DNA of 64,000 nt from Enterococcus sulfureus ATCC 49903 (GTDB lineage: Bacteria > Bacillota > Bacilli > Lactobacillales > Enterococcaceae): the NCBI RefSeq assembly GCF_000407605.1, contig NZ_ASWO01000005.1:186001-250000 (forward strand), read 5' to 3'. A program made the position numbers and the translations under genes. Numbering within the stretch: the first letter of the stretch is position 1; each line of letters starts with the position of its first letter. Positions 28,890 to 37,410 of this stretch are shown here, piece after piece. The notes below the pieces were generated by a model. It was not told where the DNA came from and made no database searches. It saw only the letters and a list, made by a program, of their open reading frames with translations.

Positions 28890-29684
28890 ATGGATAAACA
28901 ACAATTTTTAGCATTGGAAGAATTGGGTGGACTGACGTTCAATCAACGAATGACAGGTTTAGCAGCTGTTACGACCTACGTTGAAAAGATACGTCAAGAT
29001 CCAAAATTTAGCCAAACCGATCGTAATTTATGTGCCTATATTTTAAAGCTGAGTTGGCAGGTCGACACATTATCTGCAGTCAACTTGCAGAAACTTGTCG
29101 ATACGATGGAACAGACAAGCGATCGCGCAGCGCAAGAATGCCTTCTTCTCTTACAATGGATCGAAACGAAATGGCAGATCAAGAATACATTGATTCTTAA
29201 AGAGTGGATAACATGTATCCAAAATAAACAAAAGGTAGCCCCTTATACTACACGGTTAATCAAGGTACTAGAAGCTGGACACTTTGACAATCGTTTAGAA
29301 CGTAAGCTTTGGTATGTATGTGACTGTATCCAAAGCTTACTGTCGATGCAAAAAAGTAGTGATACGTTGCTTGCGTTAGTCTATGATCCAGATTATCCTG
29401 AAGCGATCAAGCAAGCATACAGTGTATTACTTGACTTGCCCTATATTTTAACGATGCGGTATGGACAACGATTTAGTGAATATATGCTCAACGATTTCTC
29501 ATTGACGCTGTATGTAACAGAATCCACGATCAAAATAACGGATATGGACCAGTCTTTAGCTACACCACTTCATACTCGATGGAATCATTCATTGGCCCAT
29601 GATATTGCACTGTATAAACAATTAGTAGTCCAATTTGATCGATATTATCATCAGTTTTTGCAAAGAGCACTCAATCATTATTGA
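28890..29684 (+). CDS. Unrecognised protein, largely alpha-helical
   Basis: I do not recognise this 264-residue protein. It has no signal peptide or membrane segment, no obvious catalytic motif, and looks all-helical with many Leu and Gln. The ATG at 28890 follows AAAGGAG; an upstream in-frame start at 28839 lies in the terminator stem and is rejected. It follows the peptidase/permease operon and its last 14 bases overlap the end of the convergent tetR-type gene, so the two mRNAs can pair at their 3' ends. It could be a lineage-specific protein. The coding frame is well supported; the function is open. Confidence 0.7.
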   Translation: MDKQQFLALEELGGLTFNQRMTGLAAVTTYVEKIRQDPKFSQTDRNLCAYILKLSWQVDTLSAVNLQKLVDTMEQTSDRAAQECLLLLQWIETKWQIKNTLILKEWITCIQNKQKVAPYTTRLIKVLEAGHFDNRLERKLWYVCDCIQSLLSMQKSSDTLLALVYDPDYPEAIKQAYSVLLDLPYILTMRYGQRFSEYMLNDFSLTLYVTESTIKITDMDQSLATPLHTRWNHSLAHDIALYKQLVVQFDRYYHQFLQRALNHY

Positions 29685-30291
29685 GCGAGGCGATGGTACG
29701 TAAGGGTCCCATTTTATTGTAAGTCAATAATAGTTGGGCGATTTTAGCAGGAGATTCGTTCATTCCTGTTTTGATCCAATATAAAATACTTTCAGCTTGG
29801 ACATCGAATAAGATAATATTGATATACGCTTGAGGAATGTCCTCAAATAAGGAGGCAAATTCTTCTAAGTGACGTTCGAGCAAATAAGCTAAAAGGTCAT
29901 ATAGTGTTTGCTTAGCGTGGAAGTAAAAAGCCGAATCATTATGATCTTGTAACAATACTGGAAACAAACGATGTTCTGCTTTGACTTCTTTTAAAATCAA
30001 AAGAACAGTTTGATAATCCACAAAAATCGTTTCTTCATCGGTAACATTGATACGTGTAGGATCTAAGCGTTTATCTTTTAAAATATTCATCAATTGTGCT
30101 AACGTTTCCGTTGTTTCTTTTTTGATCAAGTGATGGATGTCTTCATAATAATGATAAAATGTACTACGATTTACTTGTGCTTTTCGACAAAGTTCGCTGA
30201 CTTGGATCTCACGGATTGGTTTCATTTTAGACAATTCAATTAGTGCTTCATAAAGTTTTACTTGGGCATTATGCTTTTTTGCTACACTCAT
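29671..30291 (-). CDS. TetR-family transcriptional regulator
   Basis: A 206-residue regulator with an N-terminal TetR helix-turn-helix (VSELCRKAQVNRSTFYHYYEDIHHLI, about residues 29-54, spanning two helices) and a helical ligand domain ending in a TetR_C-like part. I start at the ATG at 30291, nine bases after AAGGAG; the longer frame to 30360 would read through the operator. It is divergent from the YhgE/Pip gene, and a 31-base palindrome between them is the likely operator. Related TetR/YhgE pairs are common in Firmicutes; the inducer is unknown. Confidence 0.88.
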   Translation of the reverse strand: MSVAKKHNAQVKLYEALIELSKMKPIREIQVSELCRKAQVNRSTFYHYYEDIHHLIKKETTETLAQLMNILKDKRLDPTRINVTDEETIFVDYQTVLLILKEVKAEHRLFPVLLQDHNDSAFYFHAKQTLYDLLAYLLERHLEEFASLFEDIPQAYINIILFDVQAESILYWIKTGMNESPAKIAQLLLTYNKMGPLRTIASLNND

Positions 30292-30311
30292 CGGTATACG
30301 CTCCTTTGATC

Positions 30312-30342
30312 CAACCAACAGTTTTCTGAAAACTGTTGGTTG
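30312..30342. promoter_or_regulatory. 31-bp palindrome, probable TetR-type operator
   Basis: The 15-base arm CAACCAACAGTTTTC is followed by a single T and the exact reverse complement. It lies between the two divergent genes; its right end overlaps the -35 (TTGTTT, 30340-30345) of the yhgE promoter whose -10 is TATACT (30363-30368, 17-base spacer). Binding there would block yhgE transcription. Confidence 0.75.
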
Positions 30343-30368
30343 TTTTTGTATAGGCTCCATACTATACT
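30340..30368 (+). promoter_or_regulatory. Promoter of the YhgE/Pip gene
   Basis: -35 TTGTTT (30340-30345), 17-base spacer, -10 TATACT (30363-30368). Overlaps the palindromic operator. Confidence 0.65.
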
Positions 30369-30416
30369 AAATTTCTAAATCCGACAATGTGTTGTATAGT
30401 TATAGGAGGCATAAAC

Positions 30417-32987
30417 ATGTGGAAAAAAGAATTACAAACGATTGCCCGCGATAAAAAATTACGAATCGTATTGATTGTGATCGCGTGTATCCCGTTACTG
30501 TATGCTGCAGTATTTTTAGGATCGATCTGGGATCCATACGCTAAATTAGATCATTTGAAAGTAGCAGTAGTGAATGAAGATCAACATGCCACCTTTCAAT
30601 CAAAAGACATTGCGATTGGCGATACATTAGTAAACAATTTACAAAAAAATGATGCATTAGATTTTGAGATCGTATCAAGTCAACAAGCGAGAAAGGGGTT
30701 GGAAGATGGAACGTATTATATGAAGATCACGATTCCAAAAACATTTTCAAAACAAGCAACCACGCTATTTGAAGATACTCCTCAGCCAATGCAACTGGCC
30801 TATGAGACAAATCCTGGGCGGAATATGGTCGTAGGGACAATTGCCGAATCAGCAACCAAATCCCTACAAGAATCGGTTCGTAAAGAAGTGACAAAGACCT
30901 ATACCAAAGCACTTTTTGACCAATTTAAAACAGTAGGTTCAGGACTGGTCACTGCTGGAAAAGGTGCTATGCAAGTAGAAAATGGAACCAGTGAGCTAGC
31001 TAAAGGAGCACAAACACTCACTGACAATTTGACTCGACTTCAAGCATCGACATTGGCATTTGCAGATGGAAGTCATACATATGAACAAGGAATCAGTACG
31101 TATACAGCCGGTGTGAGTACGCTAAATGATGGGGCGCAACAAGTGAACCAAGGAACACAAGCTTTAGCCACTCGTATTCCAAGTTTAACTTCTGGTGTAG
31201 ATCGACTCTCACAAGGAGCACAAGGATTAAATGAAGGCGTAACGGCTTATACTGCTGGAGTTGTGAAAGTAAATGCCGGTGTGGCGACTTTAGCGCAAAC
31301 GAATCCTCAATTAGTCACAGCAGTTCAAGGTCTACAAGATGGCTTAACTACTTTGTCAGAGCAAGCAAGTACTTTGCCCACAGCACTTACCAGTATAAAT
31401 GAGAAAACGACGACTTTGGATGATGCCGTTCAAACACAGCTGATTCCATTAGTGAATCAATTAGTCGATCAATTACAACAAAATACGACTACAATCGATA
31501 CACAAGACATTCGTCAAACGACAGAACAATTAAATCAAACTATGTCTACAATTATTATGCAACTAGATACTGATCAAGCGACACGATTAGCTGAGCAATT
31601 GACACAACTGAACACTCTTTCTGACGCACAGCAACAAAGTGTGATTTCAGAAACAACTGCTTTTTTGACACAACTCACACCATTAAAGGAACAACTGCAA
31701 ACTGTCAGTCAAGCAATCGGAGAAATTCAGAGTCAACTTTTACAACTATCTTCAGCACCAACTAGTTCAACGCTTGCAAATGCCACAGCGTTACAACAAG
31801 GGATCGTACGATTTGGGGATTCATTTACAACAGTCAATGCCAACTTCACTCAAGTTGCTCAAGGTGCACCAGCTGTAACGGAGGCCTTAGCGACGTTAAC
31901 GGATGGAAGTCAAAAACTTACAGATGGAGTGATCACCTATACAGATAGTGTCGATCAATTGTCAGCAGGTACGGCTCAACTTGTGACCGCAACACCGACT
32001 TTACTTGATGGAAGTACTCAGTTGACACAAGGCGTTACGCAATTAAATAATCAAGTACCCGCATTAGCTGATGGGATTCAACGTTTAGCGAGTGGAACAA
32101 AAAAAGTCGCAGATGGTAGCCAGCAATTGGCGACGAATAGTCCAGCGTTAACACAAGGTATCACAAAATTAGCCACAGCTTCAACGCAGTTAGCTGATGG
32201 TAGCCAACAATTGGCACAAGGAAGTCAAACACTAGCTACAGGTGGACGTACATTAGACGATGGTGCGACGACATTAGCCGAAAAGCTGACATCAAATGGT
32301 CAAGATGTGACTACGCAAGCAACCGTTTCTGATCATACGATAGAAATGTTTGCCACACCAGTCGCATTAAGTAAAACAGAGTACAGCCATGTTAAAAATT
32401 ATGGTTCTGGTCTAGCACCATACTTTTTATCTGTCGCCTTATTTGTAGGAGCGCTAGCGTTTAATGTCATCTATCCAATGGCTAAAGCAATTAAAAAACC
32501 AAGCAAAACCTGGGAATTATTTACTTCAAAATGGATCTTAATGATTGTATTTGCATTAAGTCAAGCCGTTATCTTAGCTACAGTTATGTTGTTTGCAATG
32601 AAGATCCAACATCAAAGTATTATAGGATTTTATGTAATGGCGATCTTTTCATCACTTGCGTCGACTAGTTTAGTAACGCTCTTAAATGTTGCATTTGGGA
32701 CGATTGGAAAAGGATTATCAATGGTAATGCTCGTCTTACAGCTAGGATCAGCCGGAGGGACGTTCCCATTAGATGTAAGTAATTCATTTTATCAGTTTTT
32801 ACATCCACTATTTCCAATTACTTATAGTGTGATGGGGTTAAGACAGGTGATTTCAGGTGGGATGCAAGCACATGCCTTCAGTCAAGCTGTCTTGATATTA
32901 GGCATGTATCTACTCATCTTTAGTAGCTTCTTGTATCTTACGTTTTGGCGCAAGCTAAAAACAAATTGTATAGAAACAGTCAACTAA
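30417..32987 (+). CDS. YhgE/Pip family membrane protein
   Basis: An 856-residue membrane protein of the YhgE/phage-infection-protein family, related to ABC-2 type permeases. One membrane helix lies near residues 18-40, followed by a long extracellular part of about 600 residues, then five C-terminal membrane helices (about 660-850). The extracellular region carries many short repeats of the form DGxxxLxxG, densest at about 190-300 and 500-630, which suggest a long rod-like helical structure. The ATG at 30417 follows AGGAGG by seven bases; the upstream frame start at 30387 is rejected. Relatives are linked to phage entry or export, but the exact role is unknown. Confidence 0.85.
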   Translation: MWKKELQTIARDKKLRIVLIVIACIPLLYAAVFLGSIWDPYAKLDHLKVAVVNEDQHATFQSKDIAIGDTLVNNLQKNDALDFEIVSSQQARKGLEDGTYYMKITIPKTFSKQATTLFEDTPQPMQLAYETNPGRNMVVGTIAESATKSLQESVRKEVTKTYTKALFDQFKTVGSGLVTAGKGAMQVENGTSELAKGAQTLTDNLTRLQASTLAFADGSHTYEQGISTYTAGVSTLNDGAQQVNQGTQALATRIPSLTSGVDRLSQGAQGLNEGVTAYTAGVVKVNAGVATLAQTNPQLVTAVQGLQDGLTTLSEQASTLPTALTSINEKTTTLDDAVQTQLIPLVNQLVDQLQQNTTTIDTQDIRQTTEQLNQTMSTIIMQLDTDQATRLAEQLTQLNTLSDAQQQSVISETTAFLTQLTPLKEQLQTVSQAIGEIQSQLLQLSSAPTSSTLANATALQQGIVRFGDSFTTVNANFTQVAQGAPAVTEALATLTDGSQKLTDGVITYTDSVDQLSAGTAQLVTATPTLLDGSTQLTQGVTQLNNQVPALADGIQRLASGTKKVADGSQQLATNSPALTQGITKLATASTQLADGSQQLAQGSQTLATGGRTLDDGATTLAEKLTSNGQDVTTQATVSDHTIEMFATPVALSKTEYSHVKNYGSGLAPYFLSVALFVGALAFNVIYPMAKAIKKPSKTWELFTSKWILMIVFALSQAVILATVMLFAMKIQHQSIIGFYVMAIFSSLASTSLVTLLNVAFGTIGKGLSMVMLVLQLGSAGGTFPLDVSNSFYQFLHPLFPITYSVMGLRQVISGGMQAHAFSQAVLILGMYLLIFSSFLYLTFWRKLKTNCIETVN

Positions 32988-33025
32988 AAAATAGCCTTGC
33001 TCAAGTCGAGCAAGACTATTTTTTT
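32986..33025. terminator. Bidirectional terminator between yhgE and bioY
   Basis: AAAATAG(C)CTTGCTC pairs with GAGCAAG(A)CTATTTT around a 5-base loop, with A and T flanks. Confidence 0.85.
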
Positions 33026-33566
33026 AAAGTTGTTTAAAAAATGATAAAGACAATAATCGTCTAGCGATGATGACCACAACAAACGCTTTGATAGTATCGC
33101 CAGGAATAAATACAAGATTGGAAAGTAACGCTTGTAAAAGTGGCATACCCGTCATCAAACTTAAACCAATCGACCCCATAATATCGACGAATAACACACC
33201 AGGCAGCCAAATAATCAGAAATTGTTTGAAAAAATGAGTAGTTGCAAGGAAAGCTTTTTGATTTAGACCAATCAGCGTTGCACTAAATACCCAACTGACA
33301 AGATATCCTACTGTGACACCGGCAAAGACGGCTACGCCACCAGAACCGCCAGATAAAATTGGAAATCCTAATGCGACTAATACTAAAAAGAGTAAAATAG
33401 TTAACGTTCCTTTTCTGGCACCAAGTAAAATTCCTGCAAGCATAATTCCTAAATTTTGAAAGACTAAAGGAACGGGTAAAATCCCTAAAGGAATGGGTGG
33501 AATAAAGCCTAAAATAATAATAATGGCAATCATCATAGCAATGGCCGTAATCGTTCTCGTTTTCAT
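33024..33566 (-). CDS. bioY: BioY biotin transporter S component
   Basis: Substrate-binding membrane subunit of an ECF-type biotin importer, 180 residues with about six hydrophobic helices. Family segments: PIPLGILPVPLVFQNLGIMLAG, GARKGTL, LGFPILSGGSGGVAVFAG(V/P)TVGYL and the late GDTIKAF. The ATG at 33566 has AAGGAGG ten bases upstream; the longer frame would run through the BirA site. The ECF energising module is not in the window. A BirA-type operator covers its promoter, so it should be shut off when biotin is plentiful; biotin serves AccB encoded about 20 kb away. Confidence 0.93.
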   Translation of the reverse strand: MKTRTITAIAMMIAIIIILGFIPPIPLGILPVPLVFQNLGIMLAGILLGARKGTLTILLFLVLVALGFPILSGGSGGVAVFAGVTVGYLVSWVFSATLIGLNQKAFLATTHFFKQFLIIWLPGVLFVDIMGSIGLSLMTGMPLLQALLSNLVFIPGDTIKAFVVVIIARRLLSLSFFKQL

Positions 33567-33589
33567 CGTGTAAATTCCTCCTTTTAATA

Positions 33590-33619
33590 TGTTACCCATT
33601 ATATTATAATTGGTTAACA
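33590..33619. promoter_or_regulatory. BirA-type biotin operator between bioY and the CHY gene
   Basis: Left half TGTTACCC (33590-33597), 14-base AT-rich gap, right half GGTTAACA (33612-33619). This matches the BirA box TGTTAACC-N(14-16)-GGTTAACA with one main change in the left half. The gap contains TATAAT on both strands (plus 33605-33610; minus, complement of 33598-33603 and 33603-33608), so one bound BirA dimer would block both directions. Confidence 0.8.
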
Positions 33620-33640
33620 AAAGAAAGAGGAGAATCAAAC

Positions 33641-33958
33641 ATGTGTGAAAATAATCCATATACCATTCATGGTAAACTAGTCGATCAAGTAGGAAGGTGT
33701 GTCCATTATCATCAAAACGAAGATGTGGTGGCATTAAAATGTGGCGCTTGTCAAAAGTATTATGCTTGTTTTGTTTGTCATGATGAATGTGAGACTCACC
33801 GCTATCAGGCCATGGATCGAACGGATACTGCTTTAGTAATATGTGGGGTCTGTCGGCACACCTTGACGTATACTCAATATCAAATACAGTCGTGTCCTTA
33901 TTGTTTTCAATCGTTTAATCCTAACTGTGCACTTCATCATGATATTTATTTCAACTAA
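33641..33958 (+). CDS. CHY-type zinc-finger protein
   Basis: A 105-residue protein full of Cys and His pairs. It begins the zinc motif with GRCVHYH, then CGACQKYYACFVCHDECETH, CGVC, and SCPYCFQSFNPNCALHH, the pattern of the CHY zinc-finger family (three zinc sites expected). No other domain. Bacterial members are small, soluble and without a firm role; RNA or protein binding is often suggested. The ATG follows GAGGAG. It is divergent from bioY and its promoter region includes the BirA box, so it may respond to biotin. It ends at a terminator shared with the next, convergent gene. Confidence 0.8.
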   Translation: MCENNPYTIHGKLVDQVGRCVHYHQNEDVVALKCGACQKYYACFVCHDECETHRYQAMDRTDTALVICGVCRHTLTYTQYQIQSCPYCFQSFNPNCALHHDIYFN

Positions 33959-33987
33959 AAAAAGATACGTAAATACGTATCTTTTTA
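33957..33987. terminator. Bidirectional terminator after the CHY gene
   Basis: AAAAAGATACGTA, two A, then TACGTATCTTTTT: a perfect hairpin serving both converging genes. Confidence 0.9.
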
Positions 33988-33989
33988 GG

Positions 33990-34538
33990 TTAATGAGGAA
34001 AAATAGCCGTCAACCATTGGGATAATTTAGCCGGATTTAAAAAGGGGTCTGGCACTGTGGTCAATTTTCCTTGACTGTAACAATAGTAGATAAATAAAAT
34101 CGCGCCAACGCCAAGTGTTTTTTCTACAACACCACCCGTTGTATAAAGTGGAATCTGGTATTTAAATTTTGAGAGTGGCTTAAGCCAATAAACACCATTT
34201 TTACTAAAACTGTCTTCTAAAATATGTAACGTAGCACCAAAAGCTAAGCAGTAACTTAAAGTCAATGCATCAAATTTTACAGTAAGTAGCGCACTAATAA
34301 AAAATAAAGCCAATGGGAAAAAAATAGTATGTGTCAGTCCACGATGTCCAAAGACTGCTTTAATGATATTAGATAGACCGAGTGTTCGTTGTCCGATGAC
34401 TGAATGAGGTTCGTCGATATCTGGTAGCAACACACCAAGATTTAATAGCAATACATTAGTCAAATTCAATGTATTGGTTTGTGCCATAATCGGTAGCGCA
34501 ATCGCATTACTAACTAATAAATGATTCGTGTATAACAT
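33990..34538 (-). CDS. YdjM-type membrane-bound metal-dependent hydrolase
   Basis: A 182-residue predicted membrane protein of the YdjM/YvsG family. The N-terminus MLYTNHLLVSNA and VLLPDIDEPHSVIGQR are typical, as is the putative metal-binding HRGLTHT near residue 86, in front of a hydrophobic helix. A second His region (ATLHILEDSFSKNGVYWLKP) fits the family. The ATG at 34538 follows AAAGGAG; the longer frame to 34799 overlaps the next gene's promoter and is rejected. Cellular role unknown; E. coli YdjM is in the LexA regulon, but no LexA box is seen here. Confidence 0.78.
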   Translation of the reverse strand: MLYTNHLLVSNAIALPIMAQTNTLNLTNVLLLNLGVLLPDIDEPHSVIGQRTLGLSNIIKAVFGHRGLTHTIFFPLALFFISALLTVKFDALTLSYCLAFGATLHILEDSFSKNGVYWLKPLSKFKYQIPLYTTGGVVEKTLGVGAILFIYYCYSQGKLTTVPDPFLNPAKLSQWLTAIFPH

Positions 34539-34653
34539 AATGCTCTCCTTTATTCTTGTTAAGATAACTAGTGTAGCATAAAAAATAACATACCGAAATA
34601 TAATTCGAATTAATAAGCCAAAAATAAAATCGAGATTATTTTTCGCTTTCCTT

Positions 34654-34681
34654 TTGCATCTTAGTTTAAATAGCCTATAAT
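34654..34681 (+). promoter_or_regulatory. Promoter of the AI-2E-family gene
   Basis: -35 TTGCAT (34654-34659), 16-base spacer, -10 TATAAT (34676-34681). Confidence 0.75.
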
Positions 34682-34707
34682 AAACAAAAAGGAGGCGAAA
34701 AAAAAAC

Positions 34708-35817
34708 ATGTTTACGAAAAAAAATAAACGAAGTCTAATGTATTGGTCACTTGAGATGCTTGTTCTTGCAACATTGATTTTTGTCTTAAGCAAAATCAAC
34801 TTTTTATTTCAACCGATCGGTACTTTTTTCTCTACATTATTTATTCCAGTATTGATTGCAGGCTTTTTATTTTATGTATTAAACCCAATTGTTTTATTTA
34901 TGACCAAACGGCTGCATATAAAACGCATACTTGCGATTGCTATTGTTTTTTTACTACTGATTGCAGCCCTAGTGTTAATTATCATGACAGTTATTCCTAG
35001 CTTGATTAATCAAATTGCACAACTTGCATCAAATATTCCAAACTTTATGAGTGATGTAGAGGACTGGGCAACGAAGCTTGCGAAAAGCGAGATGTTTAAA
35101 AAGTTCGATTTGATGGGCGAACTAGAAAAACTAAATATTTCATATGGCACCATTATCCAGCGTTTTTTAAGTGGCTTATCCAGTAGTTTAGGATCGATCT
35201 TTAGTACAGTAGCAAGTGCTACGATTATTATTTTGACGGCACCATTCATCCTCTTTTACATGTTAAAAGATGGGGATAAAATTGTGCCAAATGTCGAAAA
35301 AGTATTTTCTAAAAAGCGTGGCGCTCAGATTGCGGAATTGATGGGACAAATGAATCAGACATTAGCGAACTATATCAGTGGTCAAGTGATTGAATGTCTA
35401 TTTGTTGGAACCTTTACATTTTTAGGGTATCTGATTTTAGGTGTAGATTATGCCTTTTTATTCGGTGTGATTGCTGGATTAACGAATTTGATCCCTTATT
35501 TAGGACCGTATCTTGGATTGATGCCCGCTGTGTTTGTCACGATTTTCAATGAGCCATTCAAAGCATTGTTGTGTTGTGTCGTTGTGTTGATCGTACAACA
35601 ACTAGATGGAAATATTATCTATCCAAATGTAATCGGAAAAACATTAAAAATTCATCCATTAACCATTATTATCGTCTTATTAGTGGCTGGAAACTTAGCA
35701 GGATTGTTGGGAATCTTTTTAGGTGTTCCATTTTACGCGATTTGTCGTACGGTCATTATTTTTGTGATCAAGATTATCAAAGAAACTAAAAAAGGACCTT
35801 TAGAAATCGATACGTAA
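34708..35817 (+). CDS. AI-2E family transporter (PerM/YtvI type)
   Basis: A 369-residue membrane protein with about eight hydrophobic segments and a soluble part at roughly 95-150. The family region PFILFYMLKDGDKIVP, then GQVIECLFVGTF, the YPYLGPYLGLMP-like LIPYLGPYLGLMPA and GNIIYPNVIGKTLKIHPL are clear. Despite the family name, most Firmicutes members have no shown role in AI-2; some act as ion antiporters. The ATG follows AAAAAGGAGG. Single-gene unit by promoter and terminator positions. Confidence 0.88.
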   Translation: MFTKKNKRSLMYWSLEMLVLATLIFVLSKINFLFQPIGTFFSTLFIPVLIAGFLFYVLNPIVLFMTKRLHIKRILAIAIVFLLLIAALVLIIMTVIPSLINQIAQLASNIPNFMSDVEDWATKLAKSEMFKKFDLMGELEKLNISYGTIIQRFLSGLSSSLGSIFSTVASATIIILTAPFILFYMLKDGDKIVPNVEKVFSKKRGAQIAELMGQMNQTLANYISGQVIECLFVGTFTFLGYLILGVDYAFLFGVIAGLTNLIPYLGPYLGLMPAVFVTIFNEPFKALLCCVVVLIVQQLDGNIIYPNVIGKTLKIHPLTIIIVLLVAGNLAGLLGIFLGVPFYAICRTVIIFVIKIIKETKKGPLEIDT

Positions 35818-35860
35818 GAAGATTTCGTTGCAAAGATTTTTGCTTTATGATACGATTTGA

Positions 35861-35888
35861 GCGTGGATTTATCCATGCTTTTTTTTTA
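35861..35888 (+). terminator. Terminator after the AI-2E-family gene
   Basis: GCGTGGAT pairs with ATCCATGC around TT, followed by nine T. A TATGAT box lies just before it (35846-35851), so it may also sit in the leader of the next gene. Confidence 0.8.
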
Positions 35889-35928
35889 TAAAAAATGAAC
35901 AAAAACAGAATAAGGAGAGAATGCAACT

Positions 35929-37305
35929 ATGAATGCTGACCCTGATAGTCAGTCGCTTTTAGCGCAAATTTTATTATTAGTTATCTTAACGTTGATCAAT
36001 GCGTTTTTTGCTGCAGCAGAGATCTCGATGGTATCTATCAACAAAAATCGAGTAGAACAAAAAGCCGAAGAAGGGGATATAAAGTCAAAAAAACTGATGA
36101 AAATATTGAACAATCCGACCAACTTTTTATCTACGATCCAAGTAGGGATCACGGTTGTAAATATTTTATCTGGTGCGGCGTTAGCAGAAAGTTTAACTGC
36201 CAAATTGACTCCACTTTTAGGAACTGGTACAGCTGCGAGAAGCTTAGCTAATTTAATTGTATTAGCCGCTTTAACTTATGTATCTATCGTATTTGGTGAA
36301 TTGTATCCAAAACGAATCGCTTTGAATAAATCTGAAGAAGTTGCTCAAGCCACTTCTGGCATTATCCGTTTGATCGGAACGGTGATGACACCATTCGTAT
36401 GGTTTTTATCTGCTTCGACCTCATTGCTTTCAAAAATCACACCGATGAAATTCGATGATGAAGATTCAAAAATGACGCGAGACGAAATGCGTTATATGCT
36501 TGAAACAGAAGGTGTATTAGAAGACGAAGAACTAGAGATGTTACAAGGTGTATTTTCTTTAGATACAAAAGTTGCAAGAGAAGTAATGGTCCCAAGAACA
36601 GATGCGTTTATGATCGATATCAATGATCCAATGGAAGAAAGTTTAGAAGCGATGTTAGCTGAAAACTATTCGCGTATTCCTGTCTATAATGAAGATAAGG
36701 ATAAGATCGTTGGTGTGATACACACTAAAAATTTACTAAAAGTCGCATTTCAAGTTGGGTTTGATCAACTGAACCTACAATCGATTTTACAAGAGCCGTT
36801 ATTTGTTCCTGAGACGGTCTTTATTGATGATTTATTATATGAATTAAAACGAACACAAAACCAAATGGCTATCTTATTAGATGAATATGGTGGTGTTGTA
36901 GGGATTGTCACGCTTGAAGATTTATTAGAAGAAATCGTTGGCGAAATCGATGACGAAACCGATGAAGTAGAAAATCTCTATGAGAAAATCAATGAGCAAG
37001 AGTATTTGATCCAAGGACGAATGTTGATTGAAGACTTCAATGAAGTGTTTGAGACCACGCTGCATATGTCAGATGTGGACACAATGGCAGGTTATTTAAT
37101 TACGGCCCTTGGCACGATTCCAGACAAAGATGAAAAATTATCGTTTGAAATTGATAATTTAACGTTGATCACCGAAGAGATGGAAGGCAGTCGAGTATTG
37201 AAAATTCGCGTGATTTTTTCAAAAGACGAAGAAAAAGAAATCGAGCCAGAAGAAGAACGTCGCTTTTTCAAAAAGGAATTTGATGATGACGAACCTCGTC
37301 GTTAA
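35929..37305 (+). CDS. CorC/HlyC-family CNNM-type transporter
   Basis: A 458-residue protein with an N-terminal DUF21 (CNNM) membrane domain of three or four helices (about 1-190), a pair of CBS domains (about 210-340, with VPRTDAFMIDIND and EYGGVVGIVTLEDLLEEIVGEI) and a C-terminal CorC/HlyC domain (about 355-440). Relatives, often called haemolysins, export Mg2+ or help magnesium balance (S. aureus MpfA). The acidic tail is rich in Glu and Arg. The ATG follows AAGGAGAG. No toxin features are seen. Confidence 0.92.
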   Translation: MNADPDSQSLLAQILLLVILTLINAFFAAAEISMVSINKNRVEQKAEEGDIKSKKLMKILNNPTNFLSTIQVGITVVNILSGAALAESLTAKLTPLLGTGTAARSLANLIVLAALTYVSIVFGELYPKRIALNKSEEVAQATSGIIRLIGTVMTPFVWFLSASTSLLSKITPMKFDDEDSKMTRDEMRYMLETEGVLEDEELEMLQGVFSLDTKVAREVMVPRTDAFMIDINDPMEESLEAMLAENYSRIPVYNEDKDKIVGVIHTKNLLKVAFQVGFDQLNLQSILQEPLFVPETVFIDDLLYELKRTQNQMAILLDEYGGVVGIVTLEDLLEEIVGEIDDETDEVENLYEKINEQEYLIQGRMLIEDFNEVFETTLHMSDVDTMAGYLITALGTIPDKDEKLSFEIDNLTLITEEMEGSRVLKIRVIFSKDEEKEIEPEEERRFFKKEFDDDEPRR

Positions 37306-37335
37306 AAGAAGAAGCCGTGTGCTTCTTCTTTTTTT
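37304..37335 (+). terminator. Terminator after the CorC-type gene
   Basis: AAAGAAGAAGC pairs with GCTTCTTCTTT around CGTGT, and a T run follows. Confidence 0.85.
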
Positions 37336-37348
37336 CGGCTTTATTTCA

Positions 37349-37357
37349 TGCTATACT
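37349..37357 (+). promoter_or_regulatory. prfC promoter (extended -10)
   Basis: TGC then TATACT at 37352-37357; no clear -35. Confidence 0.55.
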
Positions 37358-37410
37358 AAACCAGTTGTTACAATTAGATCGAGTAGAAAAAGGAGGATTG
37401 TACTCATTTT

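Noticed and set aside
30312-30347. TetR-region palindrome read as a rho-independent terminator
   Set aside because: It is followed by TGTTTTT, but no plus-strand gene ends here; its position over the yhgE -35 fits an operator better.
33567-33734. Longer BioY start
   Set aside because: It crosses the BirA operator and promoter and reads over the CHY gene; the ATG at 33566 has AAGGAGG.
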